From positions 3,524,001-3,588,000 of the forward strand of contig NC_057319.1 in the NCBI RefSeq assembly GCF_000687475.1: a stretch of 64,000 nt of DNA, in the 5' to 3' direction. Below, one piece after another: positions 1 through 10,300 of this stretch (the stretch's first letter is position 1; each line of letters opens with the position of its first letter). The notes beneath the pieces were generated by a model. That model made no database searches. It was not told where the DNA came from and worked only from the letters and a program-made list of their open reading frames with translations. The translations under genes and the position numbers were made by a program. This stretch comes from Ustilaginoidea virens (Eukaryota; Ascomycota; Sordariomycetes; Hypocreales; Clavicipitaceae).

Positions 1-677
1 CCTACTGGCCTACTAACCTTCTGACCATTATACCGCCTCTTGGACTTACGGTAGTCTTACCAACCTTAGGCCTTTGCCTTTTACCTTAGGATTTTCAGTG
101 GATTATTTACTGTATATCAAGTAAGGTAGGCCTTATTAAAAAAGGTGTGGCATTGCTAAATTAGCGTGGTGGGCCTACTAGTGTGGTGGCGGCCTACTAG
201 TGTGGTGGCTAGTCCACTAGTGTGGTGGGTAGTTACTAGCGTGGTGGCTAATTACTAGTGCGGTGGTTAGGGTGGTTGGAAAGGCTGGATATAGTGGGGC
301 TGCTGACGTATTATATACGTGGCATAGCGAGCATTACGGGGAGCTTTCTTACTGGCTACCTTGGATGCCTGGGCCCACCCCTCCTTCGTGTATATATAGG
401 ATAGCTTTTCCCCTTCTTTCTAGATAGTAGAAGGGCAGCACAATCGAGTCTGTTAATGCACTACATGCCTCTTAACTTCCACCTTCCCTGCGTTTCTGGT
501 TATCTTATATTTGCCTTGCCTTTATACTTGCCTTGCTTTATAGCACTTGTATAGTCTTAGGACTTGGTGAAAAATCTAGTATTTATACTAAGATTAGTTC
601 ACAGGTCGCAGACAGTCTTATGCCATCTAGCTAGCTAGTAAGGCTCTGCTTTTATAGTGACCTTGAGAATTGCAATA
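1..677 (+). repeat. 5' LTR of A1 (first ~43 bases outside window)
   Basis: It aligns with the other family A LTRs (719-744 bp, TGTTA...CAATA ends; the original ends were probably TGTTG...CAACA before C-to-T change). It ends at caata directly before the primer-binding site. Positions 166-275 hold a short tandem array built on a ~19-base unit containing gtgtggtggctagt. Subtype marks shared with A2 and the solo LTR include a run of six A near 140 and the undeleted tagtatttatact near 578. Confidence 0.9.
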
Positions 678-692
678 GGTTATGAGCCCGGG
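678..692 (+). other. Primer-binding site, half-tRNA-iMet type (A1)
   Basis: ggttatgagcccggg lies immediately after the LTR. Its reverse complement matches the anticodon stem-loop of eukaryotic initiator tRNA-Met (GGGCTCATAACC), not the tRNA 3' end. Drosophila copia and yeast Ty5 are known to prime from this internal tRNA half. Confidence 0.8.
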
Positions 693-1411
693 TTTTTACT
701 TCTTTGTTTTACCCTACTTTTGTGTTCACCCCTTGGTCTCTTTTTGCTTATTAGTACTACTAATATAGCTTATCCTTTGGCACCTTTAGCTTACCCTTAT
801 TACCTTCGGCTTACCTATTATCACCTTGGCTTACCCTTTGTTACCTACGGTATTACCCTGCGGCAATCAACGGCGTACCTAACGGCAACTTACGGTGTAA
901 CCTCACGGCACTTTTAGCGTAACCTTACGTTATTTTTGGAGTAACCTACGGCACCTATGGATTTTATAGTGTGATATCTACCATACTATACTACTGTATA
1001 ACACCTTTGCACCTAGTGCACGACACCCACTGCACTGCATAGCACCTGTTATACTCTTCCACTTATAGCACTTTTGGTATGGTACTTACGGCACCTTTTT
1101 ATATTACGGCACCTATAGCACCCACGGCACCCACGGCACCTACGGCGCTTACGGCACCTTTATATTACGGCACTATATAAGCACCTAAAACACCAACGCT
1201 ATAATACGGACTTGCACAACGCCTTCGGCATCTGTGCTTTTATACTGAGACCTACCGCTATACTCTGCGGTTACCTTTTATAGTAGGCTACTAGCCACTA
1301 TATTTACTAGCTGTCCAGCTAGTTACTCGACTATTTTGCTAGCTATTTAGCTGGTTATTCATCTGTTCATACAGCTATTGGCACTATTTTTAACGACTTT
1401 TAACCATTATA
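693..1411 (+). repeat. A1 leader with ggcttaccctt and acggcacc repeats
   Basis: This untranslated stretch lies between primer site and gag. The first part (about 775-840) repeats ggcttaccctta-like units. The next part (about 845-1175) holds more than ten irregular copies of a motif close to tacggcacct. The same array, with different copy numbers, is seen reversed in A2 (about 12590-13020) and in A4 (about 60170-60540). No gene is visible. Confidence 0.75.
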
Positions 1412-3931
1412 ATAGCACAGTCTAGGCCTTCCACTTATAAGGCCACTTTAGATTCCAACTCTAAAGCTGATCTTACTGCACGACTATAGCTAGATATAGA
1501 CTATATAAAGTCCCAGATGAATACCCTAACTACCCTTATATAAGGCTTAGTTAGTAGGCGAAATAGTAACGTTCCTACTATTATAATTAGCAAGGAATTA
1601 GTAGAGGCTACTAACCTTACTATCTCCGGTCTTACTAATATGAATAGCAAGGACTCTATAGAGGCTACTAGCCCTACTACTGCTAATGCCGCTTCTACTA
1701 CTAATAATAGTAAGAATAATTCTACTAATAATAGGAAAAAGAAGCAGCAATAGAAGAAGAAATAGGACTCTAGTAGTAATTAGTAAGATGTTGAGACCTT
1801 TATTATAGGCAACTATAATACTTAGGATACTAATATATCTTATTCTTCTTCTACTATATCTACTGATATAAGCTATAGTGCTAAATCAGGCGGTAGGACC
1901 CCTAAGGATGCCCTCCTTTACGATACAGGCTCTACTTATTATATTGTTAATGATAAGAAGCATTTTACTACTTTTCACCACTTTGAGAAGGATGATAAGC
2001 CTGTTATTACTACTAGTGGTGGCCCTATTTCCCCTACTGGTTGGGGTATAGTATAATTTACTGTTCTATAGGGCGTTAATCCTACTAAATGGGGTATTAT
2101 AGAGCTCAAGAATGCACTATATATTCCTGCCTTGGATATTAACATCATTAGCGGTATAAAGCACTATGCCGCTAAAGGGGTACTAATTAAAAATCAGCTT
2201 TAGTCAGTAAGCCGTAAATGCATCGGCATTTTTAACTTCGAAAAATATGGCTTTTTTCTTCTATAAAAAGGAATAGACACACCACTACTGCATCAACCTT
2301 GCAGCCACTATACTAATAGTATAGTAGTAGAGGTCCCCAGCCCTACTAACCCTGCTGATTATAGTGATCCTGAGGATACCACTATTACCCCCGTTCCTAC
2401 TACTGCGATTAGTAAGGAACCCGTAGAGGCTACTAGCCCTACCACCTAACCTTCCGCTATTACGACTAGTGAAGACCCTATAGTGGCTACTAGCCCTACT
2501 CCTGCCCCTATAGCAGCTAATATAGAATATCAGAAGCTATTACAATTAGCCGGCATTTGGCATATACGGTTAGGGCATATAGGTATTTAGCTACTTAAAA
2601 AGACTTGTGCTAATACCTACCTGGTTTACCCTTTAAAGAAGAAGGATATTACTAAAACAACCTTTATTACCTTTATCTATTAAAATAAAGGTATAGGCCC
2701 TATTTCTAGTGGCTTAGAAGGCGACTTTCATAGAAGGCAAAATATAGGTTCAGAGGGGGTATCTAGCAGTAAAGAACCTGCTATTTTACTAGATGACCTA
2801 GAAAGCATGCCAGACCCTACTAACCTTACTAACATTACTAATATTAATATTATACCAGATGACCTGGAAAGTATACCGGACCCTACTAATTTTACTAGTA
2901 TTACTAATGCTACCCCGGATAATATTACTAATACTAATATTACTATGGATTACCTTCTTAAGGCAGAAGGTATTATACTATAGTCCCCGGCTACTGTAAA
3001 GGATGACCTTATAGATATCCTTATTAGCTTTAATCCTACCGACCTTACCGGCCCTACTGGCCCTGTTGGCCCTATTAGCCCTGCTAGTCCTATTGGCTCT
3101 GCTGGCCCTATTGGCCCTACCAACCTTATTGGTCCTACCGACTTATTCCCTAATTATGATTTACACTACCTAATATAGGATTCCTGCTATAGAGCGAAGC
3201 GTAAGCTAGCTAAAAATGCTAATGGCACGTCAAATAGCTGGAAGGATATGCTATAAAGCCCTAAAAAAGACCCCTGGATAAAGGCGTTATTTAAGGAATT
3301 TAAGCAATTATTGGATACTAAAGTCTTCTAATTTATTCTTAAGTCTAGCGTTCCTATTAATAGGAAAATCATACGCAATAGGCCTGTTTTTCGGATTATA
3401 TAGGATACTAAACCTTAGCTAATTCCACTTCAACTAGGGATTCTAAATGAATCTAGTGGAAAAGACCTTAGCCCTACTGATCAAAGCCTTTATCAGAGCC
3501 TTACTGGTACTATAATGTGGCTTATAATGATGTCTAGGCCCGACCTAGTATTTCCTATCCAATACCTTTCTCGGTTTATGTCGAAAGCAACTAATATGCA
3601 TCTAAATGCTGCAAAAGGCAGCTTTAGTTACCTTAAAGGCACTGAGAACCTAGCTATTTGCTTTAGTACTACTAAAAGCAACCAACAGCCTATTATAGCC
3701 GCTTATTCTGATAGCGACTTTGCTGGATGTATAGAAACCTCTAAATCTACTAGAGGCTTCTTGACTACTATTAATAGTAGTCCTATTAGCTGGCGTTCTA
3801 AGCGAGCCTCTTTAGTAGTGCTATCTACTTTAGAAGCCGAATCTAATGCATTACTTAAGACTATCCGTAAGCTACTACCGGGCTCTAAATTTACTAGGTT
3901 CCGCAAGTTACTAGGCCTTAGGGCCTGCTAA
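1412..3931 (+). pseudogene. Internally deleted, RIP-broken gag-pol mini-polyprotein frame of A1
   Basis: One reading frame of 840 codons runs from an ATA at 1412 (probably a mutated ATG followed by Ala-Gln-Ser) to TAA at 3929. Only TAG/TAA stops break it. In order it encodes ~40 residues of gag N-terminus, two copies of a spacer repeat, a basic Asn/Lys/Gln-rich stretch, and a retroviral-type protease with DTGS (codon at 1922). Then come the pre-integrase motif (RLGHIGI, ~2563), the integrase C-terminus (NTYLVYPLKKK, ~2612), a Gly-Pro-X linker (~3040-3140), the start of RT (~3290-3400) and RNase H (3515-3931). The capsid-like gag core, integrase catalytic core and RT catalytic core are absent. 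All losses keep the frame. It cannot encode a working RT or integrase, so it would have needed enzymes in trans. Confidence 0.85.
1577..1705 (+). repeat. Spacer repeats replacing the gag core in A1
   Basis: Two ~45-base units (Ser-Lys-Glu/Asp ... Glu-Ala-Thr) occupy the place where A2 has about 1 kb of gag. They resemble the units at 2393-2510 in the protease-integrase spacer, each around gtagaggctactagcccta. The spacer repeat therefore appears to have been copied into, or fused across, the gag deletion. Confidence 0.6.
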
Positions 3932-4039
3932 CTTATACTAACATATTTTTACTAAGGTTTTTCCTATGTTTTTCCTTAGCACTTTTACTGCATTTTCTTT
4001 CCCTATCCTTTACACGATTAGCTTGCTACTACAGTAGCT

Positions 4040-4051
4040 AATCAGAGGGGG
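4040..4051 (+). other. Polypurine tract of A1
   Basis: aatcaGAGGGGG directly precedes the 3' LTR. This is the expected plus-strand primer site, and the same tract precedes the 3' LTR in A2, A4 and all B copies. Confidence 0.85.
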
Positions 4052-4770
4052 TGTTAAAATCCTATAGTAGCCTACTAGGCTGCTGGCCTAATACCCTACT
4101 GGCTTACTGACCTTCTGGCCCTTATACCGCCTCTTAGACTTACGGTAGTCTTACCAACCTTAGGCCTTTGCCTTTTACCTTAGGATTTTCAGTGGATTAT
4201 TTACTGTATATTAAGTAAGGTAGGCCTTGTTAAAAAGGTGTGGCATTGCTAAATTAGTGTGGTGGGCCTACTAGTGTGGTGGCAGCCTATTAGCGTAGTG
4301 GTTAGTTACTAGCGTGGTGGTTAGTTACTAGTGTGGTGGCTAATTACTAGTGCGGTGATTAGGGTGGTTGGAAAGGCTGGATATAGTGGGGCTGCTGACG
4401 TATTATATACGTGGTATAGCGAGCATTATAGGGAGCTTTCTTATTGGCTACCTTGGATGCTTGGGCCCACCCCTCCTTCGTATATATATAGGATAGCTTT
4501 TCCCCTTCTTTCTAGATAGTAGAAGGGTAGCATAATTGAGTCTGTTAATGCATTATATGCCTCTTAACTTCTTACCTTCCCTGCGTTTTCTGGTTATCTT
4601 ATATTTGCCTTGCCTTTACACTTACCATACTTTATAGCACTTGTATAGTCTTAGGACTTAGTAAAAAATCTAGTATTATACTAAAATTAGTTTATAGGTC
4701 GCAGACAGTCTTATGCCATCTAGCTAGCTAGTAAGGCTTTGCTTTTATAGTAACCTTGAGAATTGCAATA
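4052..4770 (+). repeat. 3' LTR of A1 (719 bp)
   Basis: It starts tgttaaaatcc and ends gcaata. It has the same length as the A4 5' LTR and the same subtype marks (five-A run, tagtattatact with one base pair fewer, acttcttacc). It differs in subtype from the 5' LTR of the same element. The internal ~19-base tandem array lies around 4255-4370. Confidence 0.92.
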
Positions 4771-4913
4771 GAGCCTATATAAGCCGGCCGCGCGGCGCGA
4801 TAGCGTTATCGGCGGCATAACCTGCTGAGACCGCGCCGCACTTTTCTTTCTATGTGTGCGCCTTATATCCTAGCGATTCTGATGTTTGCTTCTATAAAAA
4901 GAGAAGCTGTTAG
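4771..4913 (+). other. 3' untranslated tail of a D element (probably the missing end of D3)
   Basis: The segment begins gagcc, the same five bases that end the D3 fragment at 59338-59342. It contains a GC-rich patch (ggccggccgcgcggcgcg, ~4783-4800) that RIP has spared, and finishes with a purine-rich aaaaagagaag just before a D LTR. No reading frame is evident. I read it as the 3' UTR and polypurine tract of D3, displaced from 59342. Confidence 0.65.
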
Positions 4914-5254
4914 TATCGGAATCGCTATCGTAAGGTGCCTAATTGGGCATATTGCGACGGATATGCCGCGCATACCCGATGCGTACGATATAGCCACTTT
5001 GGCCCCTTTTGCCCCTTTACCCTTAAGCCCGGTAGGGCACGCGGGCAGTCCGGCCCAACCATGCCGAAGTATATAACTATGGTATGCACAAAAAGGCCAT
5101 ATTGTATAATTACTCTTTTACTTCCTTTCTTTCCTCTTAGTTAATCAGTTATAATTAAAGAAGTAATTATACCTTTGACCGGTGACCTTACGGTACTTAA
5201 TACCACGCGCGCAACCCTACGTATAACTAGGTACCCCTTAATGTGACACCAACA
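4914..5254 (+). repeat. D-family LTR (341 bp), probably the 3' LTR of D3
   Basis: It has the same length as the D3 5' LTR at 44925-45265 and similar sequence. It starts TATCGGAATCGC (original TGTCGG) and ends gacaccaaca. It is followed by aaatc (5255-5259), the same five bases that precede the D3 5' LTR, and then by family B leader sequence. The bases on its left are not a duplication of aaatc, so this is not a solo LTR but the right end of a D element inserted in B. Confidence 0.85.
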
Positions 5255-5489
5255 AAATCAAGACAGAAAATCTAGATAAAACTAAAAGAAAGCTGCGTTA
5301 AAGAATAACCTTAGAAAATCCTATTGCAAGGATGTATTGCAGCTTGGTGTGGTAGCTGGGTTCCTAAATCTAGGATAATCAGTCCCTTATTAGTAGATTT
5401 CTAAAAGGTTAGCTGCTAAATGTATTAAAATCCTAAGTTAGTATAAAAAAGTCTTAAGCTGGAAGCCTTGAGACACCGGGCTTATAACC
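5255..5489 (-). other. Reversed family B leader and primer site (5' end of a B element, probably B3)
   Basis: Read on the minus strand, this is B leader sequence starting at the primer site ggttataagcccgg (5476-5489) and running to the D insertion point at aaatc. The homologous uninterrupted stretch is at 30890-31155 in B2. Only the leader is present here; the B gag-pol that should follow on the left is at 40474-44875. Confidence 0.8.
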
Positions 5490-6215
5490 TATTGCAAAAT
5501 GGTGATTTAGAATACTATTGGAAATATACTAGATACCGATAGTAGCGTATAAGGCGTTGCAGAATAAAATAAAGAGCTGGTTAAAGATTTAAAGCGTATA
5601 AGAGGTTAACTAGAGCAAAAATGTTAGGGAAATCTAATTCTAATTATTGGTGATTATTTTAGCTAGAAAGAGGGAATTTTGGGCATATTTTTACTATCTT
5701 AAAAAAGTGGTTGAAAATAATGAAAAACCGTAAAAATAGTGAAAAACCCGACGAAAAGTCGGTCTGCCCAACCGTGCCCAGTCTATGCCTAATATCCTAC
5801 CTAGTGTATACCCAACCAAGCCCAGTGGCTTATAGCGGTATGCCAGATGCCCTATAATAGCCTGCTGTATAGGCCGGAAGCCCTATATCGGTCTGCCGTA
5901 AATGACCAATGTAGCAGGTAACTGTATGTAGAAGGCCGAAAGTGCTGGTATTAGTAAGGTTTGCCTATTTGGTAATCCCGTAGAAATGCGCCGCCTGTTG
6001 TGGGCCCTGTGGCCTACTGTGACCGGCCGCTGTGGCTGGCTGTGGGGCGCTGTGCCGGTGCCGTGACCGGCGCTGTGGCCTACTGTAATCGGCGTTTTGG
6101 GGCGCTATGCCCCACTATAGCGCCTAGTATAGCCACCGCGATATCTTAACGCAGAGACGTCGTACGGTAGCGAGACCAGTACCAAAATACAGCTAAAAAG
6201 GCGCTGATTTCAACA
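5490..6215 (-). repeat. Reversed family B 5' LTR (726 bp)
   Basis: Its ends are TATTG...TTCAACA on the plus strand. It has the same length as the two B1 LTRs and lacks the ~32-base internal duplication seen in the B2/B3 LTRs at 24650-24712 and 31530-31590. The bases after it (acagt) would be its target duplication, but the partner copy is not in the window. Confidence 0.88.
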
Positions 6216-6483
6216 ACAGTATAGTAGGTCGGGAAACTCTCAATGATAATACTAAATAAATATCGGTTAAGTTCTGCCTTTTAGCAGAAGGCGGGGTAGA
6301 CTTAGGCTATATCTATAATATAATTTGCCTTTTCTTCTTTAAAGGTAACGATTATATTACTACTATAAAGCCTATAGGCTGTAACTACTACTCTTTTAGT
6401 AGTAGCCCTATTAATTATATTAACGATTTTAATTAGGGTATAATTTTAGAGGATTCTGCTAATAATATTTCCTTTAATAAGGG
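6216..6483 (+). pseudogene. Unrecognised coding-like segment, left part
   Basis: This is not part of families A-E. One plus-strand frame, starting near tctgccttttagcagaagg (~6266), reads through almost to the A2 insertion with a single TAG. The translation is rich in Tyr, Ile, Asn and Phe, with stretches such as VDLGYIYNIICLFFFKGNDY. When A2 and one target copy are removed, the same frame continues at 13860. I do not recognise the family. It may be a RIP-hit host gene or a fragment of an older element. Confidence 0.4.
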
Positions 6484-7227
6484 TATTGCAATTCTTAAGG
6501 TCACTATAAAAGCAGAGCCTTACTAGCTAGCTAGATGGCACAAGACTGTCTGCGACCTGTGAACTAATCTTAGTATAAATACTAGATTTTTCACTAAGTC
6601 CTAAGACTATATAAGTGCTATAAAGCAGGGTAAGTATAAAGGCAAGGCAAATATAAGATAACCAAAAACGTAGGGAAGGTGGAAGTTAAGAGGCATGTAG
6701 TGTATTAATAGGTTCGATTGTGCTGCCCTTCTACTATCTAGAAAGAAAGGGAAAAGCTATCCTATATATACACGAAGGAGGGGTGGGCCTAGGCATCTAA
6801 GGTAGCCAGTAAGAAAGCTCCCCATAATACTCGCTATAATACATCAGCAACCCCGCTATATCCGACCTTTCCAACCACCCTAACTACCGCACTAGTAATT
6901 AGTTACCGCACTAGTAACTAACCACCACACTAGTAGACTAGCCATTACGCTAGTAGGCCACCACGCTAATTTAGCAATGCTATACTACGCTAGTAGGCCG
7001 CCACCATGCTAGTAGGCAACCATGCTAATTTAGCAATGCTACACCTTTTCAATAAGGCCTACCTTACTTGATATATAGTAAATAATCTACTGAAAATCCT
7101 TAAGGTAGAAGGCAAAGGCCTAAGGTAATACTACCATAAGTCTAAGAGGCGGTATAAGGGCTATAAGGTTAGTAGGCCAGTAGGGCATAAGGCCAGCAGC
7201 CTAGTAGGCTACTATAGGATTTTAACA
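6484..7227 (-). repeat. 3' LTR of A2 (744 bp, left side)
   Basis: It begins TATTGCAATTC and ends ttttaaca on the plus strand. It contains an expanded version of the ~19-base LTR array (about 6885-7050), including a repeated block around ctaatttagcaatgct. Confidence 0.93.
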
Positions 7228-7239
7228 CCCCCTCTGATT
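7228..7239 (-). other. Polypurine tract of A2
   Basis: ccccctctgatt is the complement of aatcagaggggg, immediately inside the 3' LTR. Confidence 0.85.
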
Positions 7240-7348
7240 AGCTACTGTAGTAGCAAGCTAATCGTATAAAGGATAGGGAAAGAAAATGCAGTAAAAAGTG
7301 CTAAGGAAAAATATAAGAAAAACCTTAGTAAAAGTAAGTTAGTATAAG

Positions 7349-10300
7349 TTAGCAGGCCCTAAGACCTAGTAACTCGCGGAACCTAGTAAATTTAGGGCCC
7401 GGCAGTGGCTTCGTAAGACCGTCAGCAGGCATACTATTAGTAGGTAAATAGGTAATTTTAACCAAGCCCAGCTGGGCTTGCTCCCTAATATACCGGAATT
7501 TTAATAGCGTATGCTTAGTGCGAGCGTGCTGATTAGGGTCGTTAGAATTTGAAATGGAGCCCTAGTTATTGCAGTATAGCGGTATAGGGCGTAAAATATT
7601 AATTTCTAGCTCCTTATAAAGGTTAGAAAGCCACTATACCTCGCGGATAGTCTCAAGTAATACATCAGATTTAGCTTCTAAAGTAGATAGTATTACTAAA
7701 GAGGCTCGCTTAGAACGCCAGCTAATAGGACCACTATTAATAGTAGTTAGGAAGCCTCTAGTAGATTTAGAGGTTTCTTTACAGCCAGTAAAGTCGCTAT
7801 TAGAATAAGCGGCTATAATAGGCTGTTGGTTGCTTTTAGTAGCACTAAAGCAAATAGCTAGGTTCTCAGTGCCTTTAAGGTAACTAAAGCTGCCTTTTGC
7901 AGCATTTAGATGCATATTAGTTGCTTTCGATATAATCCGAGAAAGGTATTGGATAGGAAATGCTAGGTCGGGCCTAGTTATTATTATAAGCCACATTATA
8001 GTGCCAGTAAGGCTCTGATAAAGGCTCTAATTAGTAGGGCTAAGATCTTTTCCACTAGATTTATTTAGAATCCCTGGTTGAAGTAGAATAAGCTAAGGTT
8101 TAGTATCCTATAAGCCGAATTTAGCTAAAACCTCTGCTATAAATTAGGCTTGGTATAGCCACAATAGACCTTCCTTCCTATTTCGTATAATCTATATACC
8201 TAGGAAGAAGGAAGCCGGACCGCGGTCTTCTATAGTATAGACCTTATAGAATTTCCTTTTTAGCTGGTTAATATAAGTTATATTTAGACTAATTAATAGG
8301 CAATCGTCAATATAGGTAACGATAAAGGTGCTGGTTTGCTTATTATAAAAGACGGCAGCATTAGAAGCTAAAGGTAAAAAACCTTTACTAGAAATTAGGT
8401 CTTTTAGCCGGTATTGCTATTTGCGGGGTGCTTGTTTTAGCCTGTATAGGGCCTTCTTTAGCAAGATAGCTTGCTTAATAGAAGGGTTAAATCCAGCTTC
8501 TTTAAGTAAAGTTAGTAGCCGTTGGCGCTATATATTAGACCAAAGCTTGCTATCAGTTAGTAGACTTTTTGTAAATTCAAAAAATCCGTTAGGGATATCT
8601 ATATAAATAGTCTCAGAAAGTTCGCTATTTAGGAAGGCGCCTATAAAGTCGATCTGCTCTATTTCCTAATTATTACTAGCAGCTAAAGCTAGTATAACCC
8701 TCTAGGTGGGTGGGATAGAGGTAGAAGTATAAGTATGCTGGAAGTCCTTTCCTTCGACCTGCATAAAGCCCTTGATAACTAATCTAGCCTTATATTTTAT
8801 AGGCTGATTATTAGCATCCTTTTTAACCCGAAAAATAGGCCTATTGCGTATAATTTTCCTATTAATAGGAATGCTAGACTTAGGAATAAACTGGAAAACT
8901 TTAGTATCTAAAAGCTGCTCGAATTCTTTAAATAGTACCTTTATCTAAAGGTCTTTTTCTTTTTCAGGGCATTGTAGCATATCCTTCCAGCTATTAGGCG
9001 TACCATTAGGGGCCTTTTTAGCTAGCTTACGCTTAGCTGCATAGCAGGAATCCTATATTAGGTGGTATAAATCCTGATTAGGGAATAAGTCGGTAGGGCT
9101 AATAGGGTCGGTAGGGCTAGTAGGTATAGCAGGGCCAGCAGGGCCAGCAGGGCCAGTAAGGTCGGCAGGAGTAAGGCTAGTAAGGATATCTATAAGGTCA
9201 TCCTTTATAATAGCCGGGGACTGTAATATAGGACGGTTATCTAAGGTAGGACGGTTATCTAAAGTAGCATTAGTATTAATAACGCTAGTATTAGTAGGGT
9301 CCGGCATGCTTTCCAGGTCATCCGGTATAATATTAGTATTAGTAATGCTAGTAAGGTTAGTAAAGTTAGTAGGGTTAGGAATGCTTTCTAGGTTATCTAG
9401 TAAAATAGCAGGTTCTCTGCTAAATACCCCCTCTGAACCTATATTTTGCCCTCTATGAAAGTCTCCTTCTAGGCTATTAGAAATAGGGCCTATACCTTCA
9501 TTTTAATGAATAAAGGTAATAAAAGTTGTTTTAGTAATAACCTTCTTCTTTAGAAGGTAGACTAGGTAAGTATTATTACCTAGAGTAGCAAAGAGCCTAC
9601 CAGGCTCGGTATAGGGCGCTAATTTGCGGCTTTTTACACGCTTTTCGTATGGTATAAGTACTTTAATAGCTGCTCTAATGGCCCTAAGGTTAATAAGATC
9701 AGGGTAGTGCTCCGGCGTAATATGGTTATAATCCTTTAATAGCTCCTAATAGGGGCTAGAAGGTCTATTAGTAACAGCTGTTATATTTACTAGCATAACA
9801 ACGCCAGTAATTACAGTAGACTAAAGGTTAGATGGAAGCCTTAACCAGGCTATAGTAGCATGTAGCCTATCAGCTATAACCCTAATGGACCGCTTAGCTA
9901 GGCCGTTTTATTCGTGAATATAAGGGCAAAATATATTAAAAGTTATACCCTATTCGATAAGCCAATCACTAAGCATTTTGTTAATTTTATTTCTACTATT
10001 ATAGTGGAATTCAATAGGCGTTTTACTATATCTGACCTATAGGCTCTGTATAAAGCTCTGTAATGCTTTAAATACAATAGTGCCTTCCCTATTAGGCAGT
10101 AAGTATAGCCAACAAAATCGGGATTTTCTGTCTACTAATATAAGGGCAATAGGTCGTTTGTTATATGGCATAGGTAATATAGCAAAAGTATCACCTTCTA
10201 TAATATCCAGGCATTTAGCTGGATTTGGAATCGCATCTTTAGAAGGTCTTCTAACCTTTTTAGCCTGTATATAGGCTAGGCAGCGAAAATCAGCATTTTT

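Larger units (their letters stand above)
1..4770 (+). mobile_element. A1: deletion derivative of Ty1/copia family A, 5' end cut by window
   Basis: The element runs from inside its 5' LTR (window edge) through a primer site, a leader, a shortened gag-pol frame and a polypurine tract to a complete 3' LTR. Compared with full-length A2, about 2.45 kb of coding sequence is missing in several blocks. A4 at the right edge has the same blocks missing and a frame of exactly the same length. The two LTRs are of different subtypes: the 5' LTR resembles the solo LTR at 23685 and A2, while the 3' LTR resembles both LTRs of A4. This suggests a recombinant. The base pairs after the 3' LTR (gagcc) match those before A4, not a duplication belonging to A1 that can be checked here. 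Confidence 0.9.

Noticed and set aside
4914..5254. Solo D LTR
   Set aside because: Left flank gttag and right flank aaatc do not match, and the left side is D 3' UTR with a purine tract. It is the 3' LTR of a D element.
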